Source: Morinoia aosen (taxonomy: Eukaryota; Arthropoda; Malacostraca; Amphipoda; Talitridae). From it: a stretch of DNA of 64,000 bases. Position numbers and translations under genes: made by a program. Shown piece by piece: positions 1 through 11,405 of the stretch. Each line of letters starts with the position of its first letter. Within the stretch, counting starts at the first letter, position 1. The notes under the pieces were generated by a model that made no database searches, was not told the DNA's origin, and saw only the letters and a program-made list of their open reading frames with translations. The stretch spans positions 38,356,964 to 38,420,963 of the forward strand of contig CM059556.1 in the NCBI GenBank assembly GCA_030386875.1. Reading direction: 5' to 3'.

Positions 1-1230
1 AAAGTAACCACCATCAAAGTAACCACCATCAAAGTAACCACCATCAAAGTAACCACCATCAAAGTAACCACCATCAAAGTAACCACCATCAAAGTAACCA
101 CCATCAAAGTAACCACCATCAAAGTAACCACCATCAAAGTAACCACCATCAAAGTAACCACCATCAAAGTAACCACCATCAAAGTAACCACCATCAAAGT
201 AACCACCATCAAAGTAACCACCATCAAAGTAACCACCATCAAAGTAACCACCATCAAAGTAACCACCATCAAAGTAACCACCATCAAAGTAACCACCATC
301 AAAGTAACCACCATCAAAGTAACCACCATCAAAGTCCCCACCATCAAAGTAACCACCATCAAAGTAACCACCATCAAAGTAACCCACATCAAAGTAACCA
401 CCATCAAAGTAACCACCATCAAAGTAACCACCATCAAAGTAACCACCATCAAAGTAACCACCATCAAAGTAACCACCATCAAAGTAACCACCATCAAAGT
501 AACCACCATCAAAGTAACCACCATCAAAGTAACCACCATCAAAGTAACCACCATCAAAGTAACCACCATCAAAGTAACCCCCATCAAAGTCCCCACCATC
601 AAAGTAACCACCATCAAAGTAACCACCATCAAAGTAACCCACATCAAAGTAACCCACATCAAAGTAACCCACATCAAAGTAACCCACATCAAAGTAACCC
701 ACATCAAAGTAACCCACATCAAAGTAACCACCATCAAAGTAACCACCATCAAAGTCCCCACCATCAAAGTAACCACCATCAAAGTAACCACCATCAAAGT
801 AACCACCACCAAAGTAACCACCATCAAAGTAACCACCATCAAAGTAACCACCATCAAAGTAACCACCATCAAAGTCCCCACCATCAAAGTAACCACCATC
901 AAAGTAACCACCATCAAAGTAACCACCATCAAAGTAACCACCATCAAAGTCCCCACCATCAAAGTAACCACCATCAAAGTAACCACCATCAAAGTAACCA
1001 CCATCAAAGTAACCACCATCAAAGTCCCCACCATCAAAGTAACCACCATCAAAGTAACCACCATCAAAGTCCCCACCATCAAAGTAACCACCATCAAAGT
1101 CCCCACCATCAAAGTAACCACCATCAAAGTAACCACCATCAAAGTCCCCACCATCAAAGTAACCACCATCAAAGTAACCACCATCAAAGTCCCCACCATC
1201 AAAGTAACCACCATCAAAGTAACAATCATC
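1..1230. repeat. 15-bp minisatellite, about 82 copies
   Basis: Unit AAAGTAACCACCATC repeated in exact 15-bp register from the first base of the window, so the array continues to the left. Variant units with CCCC (AAAGTCCCCACCATC) or ACCCAC appear in clusters: the ACCCAC variant in a run at 630-720, the CCCC variant dispersed after 590. This indicates local unit homogenisation. No coding potential is inferred. Confidence 0.97.
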
Positions 1231-1718
1231 AAACAGCATGGACATAAAAACAATACAGGAATTGGGATAATTCAGGTAATTAATCTCATTCGGTTTGACC
1301 TCACGCAATCGGCGAATTTGAGGTAACGGTGAAAAGCAGGCTTGTATCGCAGGTACGTGGACTTGCCTGCCCAAACAATGGTGACGCATTCGTCCGCACG
1401 CCTACCTCCCTGCAGGAAACAATGGGGACTTCGCTGGAGCCGGCAACGTGCTGAATTATTCATCATCGTCGCCGTGTCTTATATGAGCCACCTGAGCACC
1501 CTAACTTTCGGGGTTGAAACTGTTTTTCTTACTACTCTCCATCCCTAAAACCACGGTCGCCATGACCAAAACTTCTCACAGTTGAAAATAACGGAAGGAC
1601 TGAAAATAACTAGAATCATCACATCTTTGTTTGGAGAGTCTGCATGTCTTGTATGACACCCGAGCACACTAACTTTCGGTTGAAACTGTTTTTTTTTCAC
1701 TCTTCCCCATTTCTAAGC
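1231..1718. other. Non-repetitive spacer, no gene seen
   Basis: Mixed sequence with only short chance frames; the 64- and 68-residue frames overlap on opposite strands and match nothing I recognise. Around 1500-1530 and 1660-1690 a related segment occurs twice (TAACTTTCGG then TTGAAACTGTTTTT), suggesting an old local duplication. Confidence 0.5.
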
Positions 1719-1870
1719 AGCACCAGTGACCGACATACCACACATACGAGTGACCGACATACCACACAAACCAGTGACACACAGCAGGTTAACAATACGC
1801 GGTGCGGCGCGACTCGTTATTCGAGGTGTGCTCGAAATATTTCATAAGATCGACTTTGTAATGTAATGAG
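1719..1870 (+). repeat. Left arm of a long inverted repeat
   Basis: The sequence from GCAGCACCAGTGACCGAC to about CATAAGATCGA is the reverse complement of 5304-5427 with only one or two mismatches over about 110 bp. The left arm also contains a second copy of the AGTGACCGACATACC portion at about 1750. The arms face each other across about 3.4 kb of tandem arrays. Confidence 0.85.
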
Positions 1871-2214
1871 CGCCATAACCGAAACTTCCAAGGAGTTGAA
1901 AATAACGAAAAAGTTGAAAACAACCCCGTATGCTAACTATCTGAACACTGAATAATGACGAATGCAGGCACAGCATCACTCTTCAACTAAGAGAAAAGGT
2001 AAGTGTCAACACTATGAAGAAATTCACAGGACCACAATGGTTTCGAACTCACCACGACATCGACATTCAACACGCACACAAAAATTCCTATAGTTTTGTG
2101 CCGTTTTCATTATAGCCTTCCCATAGCACACCACATGAGTACACTTCATATCACGCTTCTGAGTGCAGCCTAATGCATATTACGCGTACCCCTTTAAGCC
2201 AAATCCGTAACTTT
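1871..2214. other. Unassigned spacer
   Basis: AT-rich sequence with no frame of note; part of the interval enclosed by the inverted arms. No RNA gene or mobile element was recognised here. Confidence 0.4.
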
Positions 2215-2935
2215 TTACCTAAAATAATCAAGAAGAGCGAATAAAATTATAAAGGGAAAGTGCAAGAGTCAGACGATATATACTACAATAATTACAAAGG
2301 AAGGGTTCAGGAGAGAGACGGTGCATCACTCAAAGCCAAATCCTTACCCCACAAATGTTCAAGTGAATAAAATAATACAATTACAAAAGAAGGGTTCAGG
2401 AGTGAGACGGTATATCACTTAAAGCCAAATTCTTACCCCCACAAATGTTCATGACGAGAAAATAATAAAATTACAAAGGCAGGGCTGAGGAGTAAAAGCA
2501 GAGTAAATTGTTCATCCAAATCCTTACCCCACAAACGCTCGAGACGAGCAAATAGCAACATCACCAAGCCAGGGTTCACGAGCCACGCGGTAACACTGCC
2601 GAGATCGTCAACACATAAAATTACAAAGGCAGGGTTCAAGAGTTGAGCAGAGTTACTGTTTCATCCAAACTTTTACCCCACAACCGCTCACGAAAGTCAA
2701 ATAGCAACATCACCAAGTCAGGGTTCAAGAGTTGAGCAGAGTTACTGTTTCATCCAAACCCTTACTCCACAAACGCTCAAGAAGAGCAAATAGCAACATC
2801 ACCAAGGCAGGGTACAAGAGCTGAGCAGAATGACTTATTAATCCAAATCTCCACCCCACAAACGCTCAAGAAGAGCAAATAGCAACATCACCAAGGCAGG
2901 GCTCACGAGCCATGCGGTGCAACACCGCCGAGGCA
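2215..2935. repeat. Diverged tandem repeat of about 90-bp units, about 8 copies
   Basis: Recurring blocks contain CCAAATCCTTACCCCACAAA, then GCTCAAGAAGAGCAAATAGC and CAGGGTTCAAGAG. Units become more alike toward 2640-2900 and are more diverged at the left, as expected at the edge of an old array. Confidence 0.85.
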
Positions 2936-3532
2936 GCACAATTTGGGCCGGAGGTCCCCTCGGCAGGACAAGAGGGTGCGGGAAATTAATCGAGACGGGA
3001 AAATTGTGAAGAATGAGCTAGCCGGCGCCTCCGCTGGTGCGCTCTAGGAGATAAGGCCACCATTACAGCACAGCACATTACGTAACGCTATTACGCTCTA
3101 TTAAGTGGTCACTCGACAACAGGGCTCCCTTCTCATATAAAGAGCATACGCTCGATTGCTCACCGAGGAAAAATGACGTGGATGCTGCATTATCCTCTAA
3201 TTTGATGGTGATGAATGGCTGCTAAAAACATCGCCCAGAAACATTTCTCGTCGCATCGACCTTCCCTGAAAACCTGACCCGAGGAAAAAAAAGAAGATTT
3301 TGCAACGACGCACACATAGAAGCTATAATCGTTAGCTGACTTTTTAACAGCAACTCGTATGAAATAGCAAAAACAGCAACCCGTGCAGTAATTTTGTGCG
3401 GTATTTGTTATTGTAATGAATTTATCTCTGATACCCCAGACTCCATTTGAGTAGCAGAAACAGCAACAAAACAGCAAAATGAGCTTGATGCTTTGATCTG
3501 AAATGTATACTCTGAACAAATAATACTTCAAA
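2936..3532. other. Unassigned spacer between arrays
   Basis: Mixed unique-looking sequence. A 143-residue reverse frame extends into it from the adjacent 19-bp array, but its unique part resembles no family I know. No gene supported. Confidence 0.4.
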
Positions 3533-4013
3533 CAGACCCCGACACTCCAAACAGACCCCGACACTCCAAACAGACCCCGACACTCCGAACAGACCCCGAC
3601 ACTACAAACAGACCCCGACACTACAAACAGACCCCGACACTACAAACAGACCCCGACACTCCAAACAGACCCCGACACTCCAAACAGACCCCGACACTCC
3701 TAACAGACCCCGACACTCCAAACAGACCCCGACACTCCAAACAGACCCCGACACTCCAAACAGACCCCGACACTCCAAACAGACCCCGACACTCCTAACA
3801 GACCCCGACACTCCAAACAGACCCCGACACTCCAAACAGACCCCGACACTCCAAACAGACCCCGACACTCCAAACAGACCCCGACACTCCAAACAGACCC
3901 CGACACTCCAAACAGACCCCGACACTCCAAACAGACCCCGACACTCCAAACAGACCCCGACACTCCAAACAGACCCCGACACTCCAAACAGACCCCGACA
4001 CTCCAAACAGACC
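3533..4013. repeat. 19-bp minisatellite, about 25 copies
   Basis: Unit ACACTCCAAACAGACCCCG, with CTAC and CTCCT variants at the left side. Because 19 is not a multiple of three, all frames of one strand read through the same 19-residue peptide cycle, giving spurious long frames (for example CLECRGLFGVSGSVWSVGV). Confidence 0.97.
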
Positions 4014-4365
4014 ATGAGACCCAAAACACAGTGCTATTCAAAATGAACACTGATGCCCCAAACATAGGTACTTTAACCTTCACAACCGACACTGACGCCT
4101 GCAAAAATTGTTGATATCCAAAAAACAGAGGCTGAGATCATCAGGTACCAGATACCTGAAAGTGGCTGATAACACACAAAACGTGGTATCCAGAAAGTAG
4201 AAGCAGTTACTCCAAAAACAGAAGCCGGAGCCGCAAAAACAAATGCTTATACTTAAAAACAGAGGCTGGTACACCAAAAACAGTCCTTCACAACTCCAGC
4301 CAAAACCCAAAACCCCAGCAGCCCCCAGAACACATTCTACACCCCAACACGACCCATGAACAACC
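4014..4365. other. Degenerate spacer with CCAAAAACAG-like blocks
   Basis: Loose repetition of AAAAACAGAGGCTG and ACCCCAACAC-like blocks that grades into the next array. No gene. Confidence 0.45.
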
Positions 4366-4920
4366 CTCACGCCCACCCCGACATCCCGGAGAGCACCCCA
4401 ACACCCCGACGAACACCCTGTCACCCCAGGGTGCCCCCTCGGCACGACACTCGTGCCCACCCCAACACCCTGGAGAACACCCTGCCACCCCGGAAAGCAC
4501 CCCAACACCCCGGAGAGCACCCAACACCCCGGAGAGCACCCAACACCCCGGAGAGCACCCAACACCCCGGAGAGCACCCAACACCCCGGAGAGCACCCAA
4601 CACCCCGGAGAGCACCCAACACCCCGGAGAGCACCCAACACCCCGGAGAGCACCCAACACCCCGGAGAGCACCCAACACCCCGGAGAGCACCCAACACCC
4701 CGGAGAGCACCCAACACCCCGGAGAGCACCCAACACCCCGGAGAGCACCCAACACCCCGGAGAGCACCCAACACCCCGGAGAGCACCCAACACCCCGGAG
4801 AGCACCCAACACCCCGGAGAGCACCCAACACCCCGGAGAGCACCCAACACCCCGGAGAGCACCCAACACCCCGGAGAGCACCCAACACCCCGGAGAGCAC
4901 CCAACACCCCGGAGAGCACC
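4366..4920. repeat. 19-bp minisatellite (ACACCCCGGAGAGCACCCA), about 22 regular copies
   Basis: The array is irregular to 4495, then in perfect 19-bp register to about 4918. It is extremely homogeneous, with almost no variant units, implying recent expansion. Frames on both strands are open across it and are not genes. Confidence 0.97.
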
Positions 4921-5110
4921 CCTGCCACTCCGGAGAGCACCCCTGCCACCCCGGAGAGCACCCCTGCCACCCCGGAGAGCACCCCTGCCACCCCGGAGAG
5001 CACCCCTGCCACCCCGGAGAGCACCCCTGCCACCCCGGAGAGCACCCCTGCCACCCCGGAGAGCACCCCTGCCACCCCGGAGAGCACTCCTGCCACCCCG
5101 GAGAGCGCCC
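4918..5110. repeat. 21-bp derivative of the preceding minisatellite, about 9 copies
   Basis: Units share the CACCCCGGAGAGCACCC core with the 19-bp array but carry a CTG insertion, giving 21 bp (TPESTPA in one frame). The change of unit length at one point shows a daughter array arising from the 19-bp parent. Confidence 0.93.
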
Positions 5111-5303
5111 CAACACCCCGGAGAACACCCTGCCACCCCAGGAGGCACCCTGGCACGGCACCCACCAGACACCCCGGGGTGCCCCCAGCAGGGATGCGCC
5201 AGGAGCACAGCGCCGCAGTCCCGGCGTTGCGCAGCGGCTGTCGACACCACCTCCCAATTACGGCCGAGGGCCACCGCTCCAGACCCACTCAATAACCATT
5301 ACT

Positions 5304-5427
5304 AAATCGATCTTATGAAATATTTTGAGCACACCTCGAATAACGAGTCGCGCCGCACCGCGTATTGTTAACCTGCTGTGTGTCACTGGTATGTGTGGTA
5401 TGTCGGTCACTGGTACTGCTCCCAGCT
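5304..5427 (-). repeat. Right arm of a long inverted repeat
   Basis: It begins TCGATCTTATGAAATATT and continues to GGTCACTGGTACTGC, the complement of 1719-1855. The bases TTTTGAGC here versus TTTCGAGC in the left arm are one of the few differences. Could be the terminal inverted repeat of a large non-autonomous element or an inverted duplication. Confidence 0.85.
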
Positions 5428-5429
5428 GT

Positions 5430-5812
5430 GTGGTGGTGGTGGTGGTGGTGCGCCTAGCTGGTGGTGCGCCTAGCTGGTGGTGCGCCTAGCTGGTGGTGCG
5501 CCTAGCTGGTGGTGCGCCTAGCTGGTGGTGCGCCTAGCTGGTGGTGCGCCTAGCTGGTGGTGCGCCTAGCTGGTGGTGCGCCTAGCTGGTGGTGCGCCTA
5601 GCTGGTGGTGCGCCTAGCTGGTGGTGCGCCTAGCTGGTGGCGCGCCTAGCTGGTGGTGCGCCTAGCTGGTGGTGCGCCTAGCTGGTGGTGCGCCTAGCTG
5701 GTGGTGCGCCTAGCTGGTGGTGCGCCTAGCTGGTGGTGCGCCTAGCTGGTGGTGCGCCTAGCTGGTGGTGCGCCTAGCTGGTGGTGCACCTAGCTGGTGG
5801 TGCGCCTAGCAG
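5430..5812. repeat. 16-bp minisatellite (GGTGGTGCGCCTAGCT), about 23 copies
   Basis: Starts from a short (GGT)n run at 5430 and keeps 16-bp register to 5812, with single-base variants at 5640 (CGCGCC) and 5786 (TGCACC). The GGT run may be the seed of the unit. Confidence 0.96.
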
Positions 5813-6023
5813 GGGCACGACAGTCGTATCCTCACTGAGGGCGCTATCCTGAGAGGTAAACTCTTATCCCGCTCCCAACAAGTCTTGACAGGTGTTGGTG
5901 TTGCTACACCCAAAAACGCAGCGTTATCTGGTCCACTTAGCACACTTGCGTCAGCACATCACGCGTGCCACAACACAACTCTCACCAGCAGCAGCACCAC
6001 GTGCGAAAACTTGTTCATTGGAA

Positions 6024-7325
6024 CCCAGACAACTGTTCCAGCACACCAGACAACTGTTCCAGCACACCAGACAACTGTCACAGCACTCCAGACAACTGTC
6101 ACAGCACTCCAGACAACTGTCACAGCACTCCAGACAACTGTCACAGCACACCAGACAACTGTCACAGCACACCAGGCAACTGTTCCAGCACACCAGGCAA
6201 CTGTTCCAGCGCACCAGACAACTGTTCCAGCGCACCAGACAACTGTTCCAGCACACCAGACAACTGTTCCAGCACACCAGACAACTGTTCCAGCACACCA
6301 GACAACTGTTCCAGCACACCAGACAACTGTTCCAGCACACCAGACAACTGTTCCAGCACACCAGACAACTGTTCCAGCACACCAGACAACTGTTCCAGCA
6401 CACCAGACAACTGTTCCAGCACACCAGACAACTGTTCCAGCACACCAGACAACTGTTCCAGCACACCAGACAACTGTTCCAGCACACCAGACAACTGTTC
6501 CAGCACACCAGACAACTGTTCCAGCACACCAGGCAACTGTTCCAGCACACCAGGCAACTGTTCCAGCACACCAGGCAACTGTTCCAGCACACCAGGCAAC
6601 TGTTCCAGCACACCAGGCAACTGTTCCAGCACACCAGGCAACTGTTCCAGCACACCAGGCAACTGTTCCAGCACACCAGGCAACTGTTCCAGCACACCAG
6701 GCAACTGTTCCAGCACACCAGGCAACTGTTCCAGCACACCAGGCAACTGTTCCAGCACACCAGGCAACTGTTCCAGCACACCAGGCAACTGTTCCAGCAC
6801 ACCAGGCAACTGTTCCAGCACACCAGGCAACTGTTCCAGCACACCAGGCAACTGTTCCAGCACACCAGGCAACTGCTCCAGCACACCAGGCAACTGTTCC
6901 AGCACACCAGGCAACTGTTCCAGTACACCAGGCAACTGTTCCAGCACACCAGACAACTGTTCCAGCACACCAGGCAACTGTTCCAGCACACCAGGCAACT
7001 GTTCCAGCACACCAGACAACTGTTCCAGCACACCAGACAACTGTTCCAGCACACCAGACAACTGTTCCAGCACACCAGACAACTGTTCCAGCACACCAGG
7101 CAACTGTTCCAGCACACCAGGCAACTGTTCCAGCACACCAGACAACGGTTCCAGCACACCAGACAACGGTTCCAGCACACCAGACAACGGTTCCAGCACA
7201 CCAGACATCTGTTCCAGCACACCAGACAACACTGTTCCAGCAATCCAGACAACTGTTGCAGCAATCCAGACAACTGTTGCAGCAATCCAGACAACTGTTG
7301 CAGCAATCCAGACAACTGTTCCCGT
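6024..7325. repeat. 21-bp minisatellite, about 62 copies
   Basis: The unit core is CAGACAACTGTTCCAGCACA plus one base. The first third uses CAGAC, a central block (about 6530-6950) uses CAGGC almost exclusively, and the end mixes both. GTCACAGCAC variants mark the left edge and GCAATCCAGA the right. Because 21 is a multiple of three and the unit is stop-free in six frames, six frames of more than 350 codons arise by chance. Confidence 0.97.
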
Positions 7326-7805
7326 ATTTCACGCAACTGTTCTAATGAATCATAGATTAAAGTCTACGTCAATGAAACAACTGTGCCGGCACACAACACA
7401 CAGTAACTGTGCCGATACACAACATTAATACAGCGCACTACACACACACACACACACTCGCCAGACATCAACGCACACACACAGCTAATCTCTCAACGAA
7501 CTTCTCTGGTATGGCCGTATTTACATTAGTACAGTAACGAAAACATACTCAAGAGCATCATCCATTCATTCATCGTTCAATGCTTTCATTACCCGAGCGC
7601 AATGAGACAATGCCCGCTATGAAGCTGCACTACCACGACTCAATGTTCTTCCGAAGTCATTTCAAGTCTAAGGCAGGCGGTCGCTTACAAATGACAACCG
7701 AGAGAGCTACGCCAATACAAAAACAAAGGGGACATTTGTGAGAGTACTTCACATGTGATGCATGTAGTCTAAGCAATGTAAGGGTGATCATCTGCTGCAG
7801 AATGC
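7326..7805. other. Unassigned spacer with a short CA run
   Basis: A (CA)n run sits at about 7440-7458. Otherwise this is unique-looking sequence without a supported gene. Confidence 0.4.
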
Positions 7806-7905
7806 CGGTCTAACTTTTTTGGCACCTGCATGCATGTTTTTCACCGCCCAAGTAATTAAATCGCTTGGGCGGCAAAAAATGTACAGATTAGGATGCACGT
7901 TTTTA
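7806..7905. mobile_element. Degenerate copy of a hairpin MITE
   Basis: It shares GGTCTAACTTTTTT, GCATGCATGTTTTT and the CCGCCCAAG / CTTGGGCGG hairpin with the intact copy at 47261-47369. The right half is diverged and the outer right repeat is lost. Confidence 0.7.
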
Positions 7906-7921
7906 TGCACATTTCTATTCC

Positions 7922-7998
7922 AACTTATAATCTAATATTTTCTTACGCATTCACATCAGGAAATGGGAATGCGTAAGAAAATATTAGATTTCAAGTTA
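7922..7998. repeat. Long hairpin, 24-bp perfect arms
   Basis: Bases 7929-7952 are the exact reverse complement of 7967-7990 (arms containing ATATTTTCTTACGCATTC), with a 14-bp loop. The arms extend to about 30 bp with two mismatches. The right arm runs directly into an element A copy. Could be a short palindromic MITE. Confidence 0.8.
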
Positions 7999-8358
7999 GT
8001 TTCAGCCGCCTTAACCACACCTAAAGTCTTCCGAAGAGAGGAAAGATGAAGGTGTCATTTAGCGTGGAGTGGAGGAAAGGCGGAATCTATGCATACGTAA
8101 GTGTTCCAACCAAGATCCCTAAAGTACATGAACGGTAACTTAAAAAGCAAGGTTGAGAAAAAAGTGAAAGTTGAAGAAGAGAGTCCGAGGTGCTGGAAAA
8201 TAGAGCTTTAATGAACCGAAAAAAGAATGCCAATAACAAAGCAACACGAAACTTCTACTTGAAGAAAAGAGAAGGCTTACGTAACTCCCAGCTCGGGACC
8301 TCACACTTTGCCGAGGGAGAGCTCATCGCAACAGATAGAACAGCTGCACCCCTCTGAG
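7990..8358 (-). mobile_element. Element A copy 1 (retroposon-like repeat)
   Basis: It carries the family landmarks in order: AGTTAGTTTCAGCC near the left end, GAGAGGAAAGATGAAGG, TTTAGCGTGGAG, GGAATCTATGCA, TGAACCGAAAAAAG, CTCGGGACCTCACA and a terminal CCCCTCTGAG. This copy is moderately diverged. The strand is assigned so that the AT-rich left end is the 3' tail. Confidence 0.8.
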
Positions 8359-8814
8359 TGTCACACACACACACTCAGTTCCATAGCAGAACAATTAGCG
8401 GAAAACAGCGAGAGCAGCAAAGTTCCATAAAGCACGAGAGAGGGGCACGAGTCCCATGGCAGAACAAGGAGCGGAAGACACAGCGAGTGCAGCAGCAAAG
8501 TTCCAAAAAGCATGAGAGAGGGGCGCAAATTAGAGCTGAGTGGCGGTAATCCTTGTAATGGACTTGCCTGCCAGCCTGCCCCGCGCACTCTCAACTGACG
8601 GGCTTACCAAGCACGACACATCAACGCGTGCACACTTGCTGCACCAAGTGCAACCACATTCACGGGAGAATACGCTTTCTACATTTGAGTATCGTTCATG
8701 TATGTATGTATGTGTGTGTATATTCACGCACTAACCACACCCACATTCACGCGTACACATAAACCCACATTCAAGCGTAAGTAAAAAAAATCGGCTTCAC
8801 AGATCTCAAATCTA

Positions 8815-9352
8815 CTGCAAACAGTTCCAGCAACAGCGGGATCGGCTGCAAATAGCACCAACAACATCGGGATTTGCTCCAAACAGCTACAGCAACAGCG
8901 GGATCGGCTGCAAACAGCTCCAGCAACAACGGGATCGGCTGCAAACAGCTCCAGCAACAACGGGATTGGCTGCAAACAGCTCCAGTAAGAGCGGGATCGG
9001 CTGCAAACAGCTCCAGCAACAACGGGATTGGCTGCAAACAGCTCCAGTAAGAGCGGGATTGGCTGCAAACAGCTCCAGCAACAGCGGGATCGGCTGTAAA
9101 CAGCTCCAGCAACAACGGGATTGGCTGCAAACAGCTCCAGTAAGAGCGGGATTGGCTGCAAACAGCTCCAGCAACAGCGGGATCGGCTGTAAACAGCTCC
9201 AGCAACAACGGGATCGGCTGCAAACAGCTCCAGCAACAACGGGATTGGCTGCAAACAGCTCCAGTAAGAGCGGGATTGGCTGCAAACAGCTCCAGCAACA
9301 GCGGGATCGGCTGTAAACAGCTCCAGCAACAGCGGGATTGGCTGCAAACAGC
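8815..9352. repeat. 31-bp minisatellite, about 17 copies
   Basis: The unit contains CTGCAAACAGCTCCAGCAAC then AGCGGGATCGG. Variants (GTAAGAG for GCAACAG, TGTAAAC for TGCAAAC) recur in the same order, suggesting a higher-order period of a few units between 9000 and 9330. Confidence 0.95.
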
Positions 9353-9530
9353 CCTTATCTTAGGGACAACTTCATCCAAGCATTACTCAGAACACAATTC
9401 AGCAAGAAGGGTAAATTATGAGGCAACTCTTACGTCATTGTCAGTGAGAAGTGCTTGTAAATTGTCATTTTTACGGCCAAGGTTTGCATGGGCGCATGGA
9501 CCATTTAGCGTCTCACAACTCAGCAGGGGG

Positions 9531-9933
9531 TTAACGCGTTGACTACGTATTGGGACATATGTGTAGTATTGTGTATCCCTAGGTAACTCATTTACGTACC
9601 AGTAACATTGGCATCCCTTTCACCGCTTTCACCACCTTTTCAAAATTGATTTTAGAATACGAGGTGAAATACTATCGTGCATTGTGTACCCCCTAGGAAA
9701 ATTGCGCATTTGCATACCGGTAGGTACAAATGAATAGCATTTTAATTTTTTCACTACCTTTTTCAAAACTGATTTTAGCATACGAGGTAAAATCTTCTCG
9801 TGCAATCATATTTTGTGCACTTTTAAGAAAAGATGAGAACGGATTTCAATAATACAGTCAGTTTTTCAATTCTGCTACTCACAACCTAACCGAACCAACC
9901 GTAGCAACTGCACAAACGCAGTCAACGCGTTAA
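9531..9933. mobile_element. TTAA-flanked MITE, family 2 (piggyBac-like)
   Basis: TTAA at 9531-9534 and 9930-9933 flank a 395-bp interior whose ends are inverted: CGCGTTGACTACGT on the left and ACGCAGTCAACGCG on the right. TTAA is the target duplication of piggyBac. No coding capacity, so non-autonomous. Confidence 0.8.
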
Positions 9934-10022
9934 GAAATTGACTAGGAAATTGACTGAACTGACTCAATAAATTGACTAACCTGACTAGAGAAATTGACTA
10001 AACTGACAAAAGAAACTGACAG
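9932..10022. repeat. Short ~22-bp tandem repeat, about 4 copies
   Basis: AAATTGACTAAACTGACT-like units follow directly on the right end of the MITE at 9933; the GACTA core resembles the MITE terminus. Confidence 0.75.
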
Positions 10023-10109
10023 AGCATGGAGGATGACAGGTGCTCGTCAATTACTTTGCACTGCAGTGCGCCGTAATTAAGAGAGCAACGCAGAAGTGAC
10101 TGATTGATA

Positions 10110-10456
10110 TGAAAATTTTAGCCTCCCTTTACCACAACGAAGATGTCCAAAGAGAGGAAGGATGAAGGCACCATTTAGTATGGAGTTGAGGGAACGCGAA
10201 ATCTACGCTCAAGGTGCATAACAACAGTAAGCTAAGAAAGAAGTTCATGAAACAAGATAGAATTTCAAGAAGAAACTAGTAGGTGCAGAAAAACAGGACA
10301 GCAGTAAACTGAAAAAAAGATGGTCAGTGACAAAACAAAAAACCTTTTTTATTTCAACAAAAAGAAAGCGTACCTAACTTTTAGCTCAGGACCTCACATT
10401 ATCCCCTTGGGAGCGCTAATTTCCATAGATACCATGGTTGTGTCCCCCTGAGGGGA
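10110..10456 (-). mobile_element. Element A copy 2
   Basis: A nearly full-length copy from ATTTTAGCCTCCCTTTACCA to CCCCCTGAGGGG, with the internal landmarks AAGAGAGGAAGGATGAAGG, TTTAGTATGGAG, GTGAC-like core and GATACCATGGTTGTGTCCCCC. Confidence 0.88.
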
Positions 10457-10489
10457 CAACAGAAGTTATACAAGTCTACAAACACGAAC

Positions 10490-10560
10490 CCAACACGCAT
10501 CAACTTAACAGGTTGCTCGCTATACGACCCACCGATGGGTCGTGTTAATTTCATGTAAAA
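10490..10560. mobile_element. Fragment of TTAA MITE family 1b
   Basis: TTAACAGGTTGC, then CGACCCACCGATGGGTCG and GTTAA within 50 bp, like the palindrome-bearing end of the copy at 43087-43314. Likely an end fragment. Confidence 0.5.
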
Positions 10561-11094
10561 AAGTACGACGATTTAGGCAGAAAATATAGTAATCTGATAA
10601 CCTGGTGACCTTTTCTGCTCTCTTTACTTTGTGTGGAAGCAGAGCACGCATAAATATCAATGAATTCTTCATTTAGTTGAGTTATCACATTTGTGAAGAG
10701 CGCACGCCCATGTCTGTCACAAAACCCTCCTCGTAGGTAAAGATAAGAAGTTCAAGCACGAATGCATATGAGCTATTTTTTAATATGGAATATCAAGTTA
10801 AACCGATGCAACAGACAATTTAAAATCGAAGTGCATTATTCCTGGCCCACGCTTATTAGCCTTCGTTTTTAAAAAGTAGAACCGAACAACACGTCACTAA
10901 CAGAACAGGAAACTGAAACTAGCGTAGGCAGCAGTGAAGTGAAACACCACGCATGAAATTATGCACAGGAATAGGAGTAAAAAATTCGAGGAAATTCTAC
11001 ATTGGAGGGGCGAGTTTGCGGGCTGTGCTGAGACAAAAGAAGCGAACTGCGTCGTGCTGGTGCGGCTGCATGCGCCACACCCTCTGTTGTGAAC
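10561..11094. other. Unassigned spacer
   Basis: No repeat family, RNA gene or gene recognised. A 132-residue forward frame that starts here runs into the next tandem array and is judged spurious. Confidence 0.4.
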
Positions 11095-11405
11095 TGCTGG
11101 CAGTGACAGCAGCGGTCATAGTTGCCGCACTGCTGGCAGTGACAGCAGCGGTCATAGTTGCCGCACTGCTGGCAGTGACAGCAGCACTGCCAGGCAATGG
11201 CAGCAGCACTGCCAGGCAATGGCAGCAGCACTGCCAGGCAATGGCAGCAGCACTGCCAGGCAATGGCAGCAACACTGCCAGGAATAACAGCACCACTGCC
11301 AGGAATGACAGCACCATTGCCAGGAATGACAGCACCACTGCCAGGCTATGACAGCAACACTGACAGGAATGACAGCAGCATTGTCAGAAAATGACAGCAG
11401 CACAA
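11095..11405. repeat. Cluster of CAG-rich tandem units (36-bp and 21/22-bp)
   Basis: About two copies of a 45-bp-type unit (CTGGCAGTGACAGCAGCGG) are followed by about five copies of CCAGGCAATGGCAGCAGCAC and then CCAGGAATGACAGCACCAC units. All share a GCAGTGACAGCA-like core, so they look like successive derivatives of one seed. Confidence 0.9.

Noticed and set aside
5885-7428. Open frames of 356-487 codons in all six frames
   Set aside because: They all lie in the 21-bp array; a stop-free 21-bp unit yields six open frames automatically.
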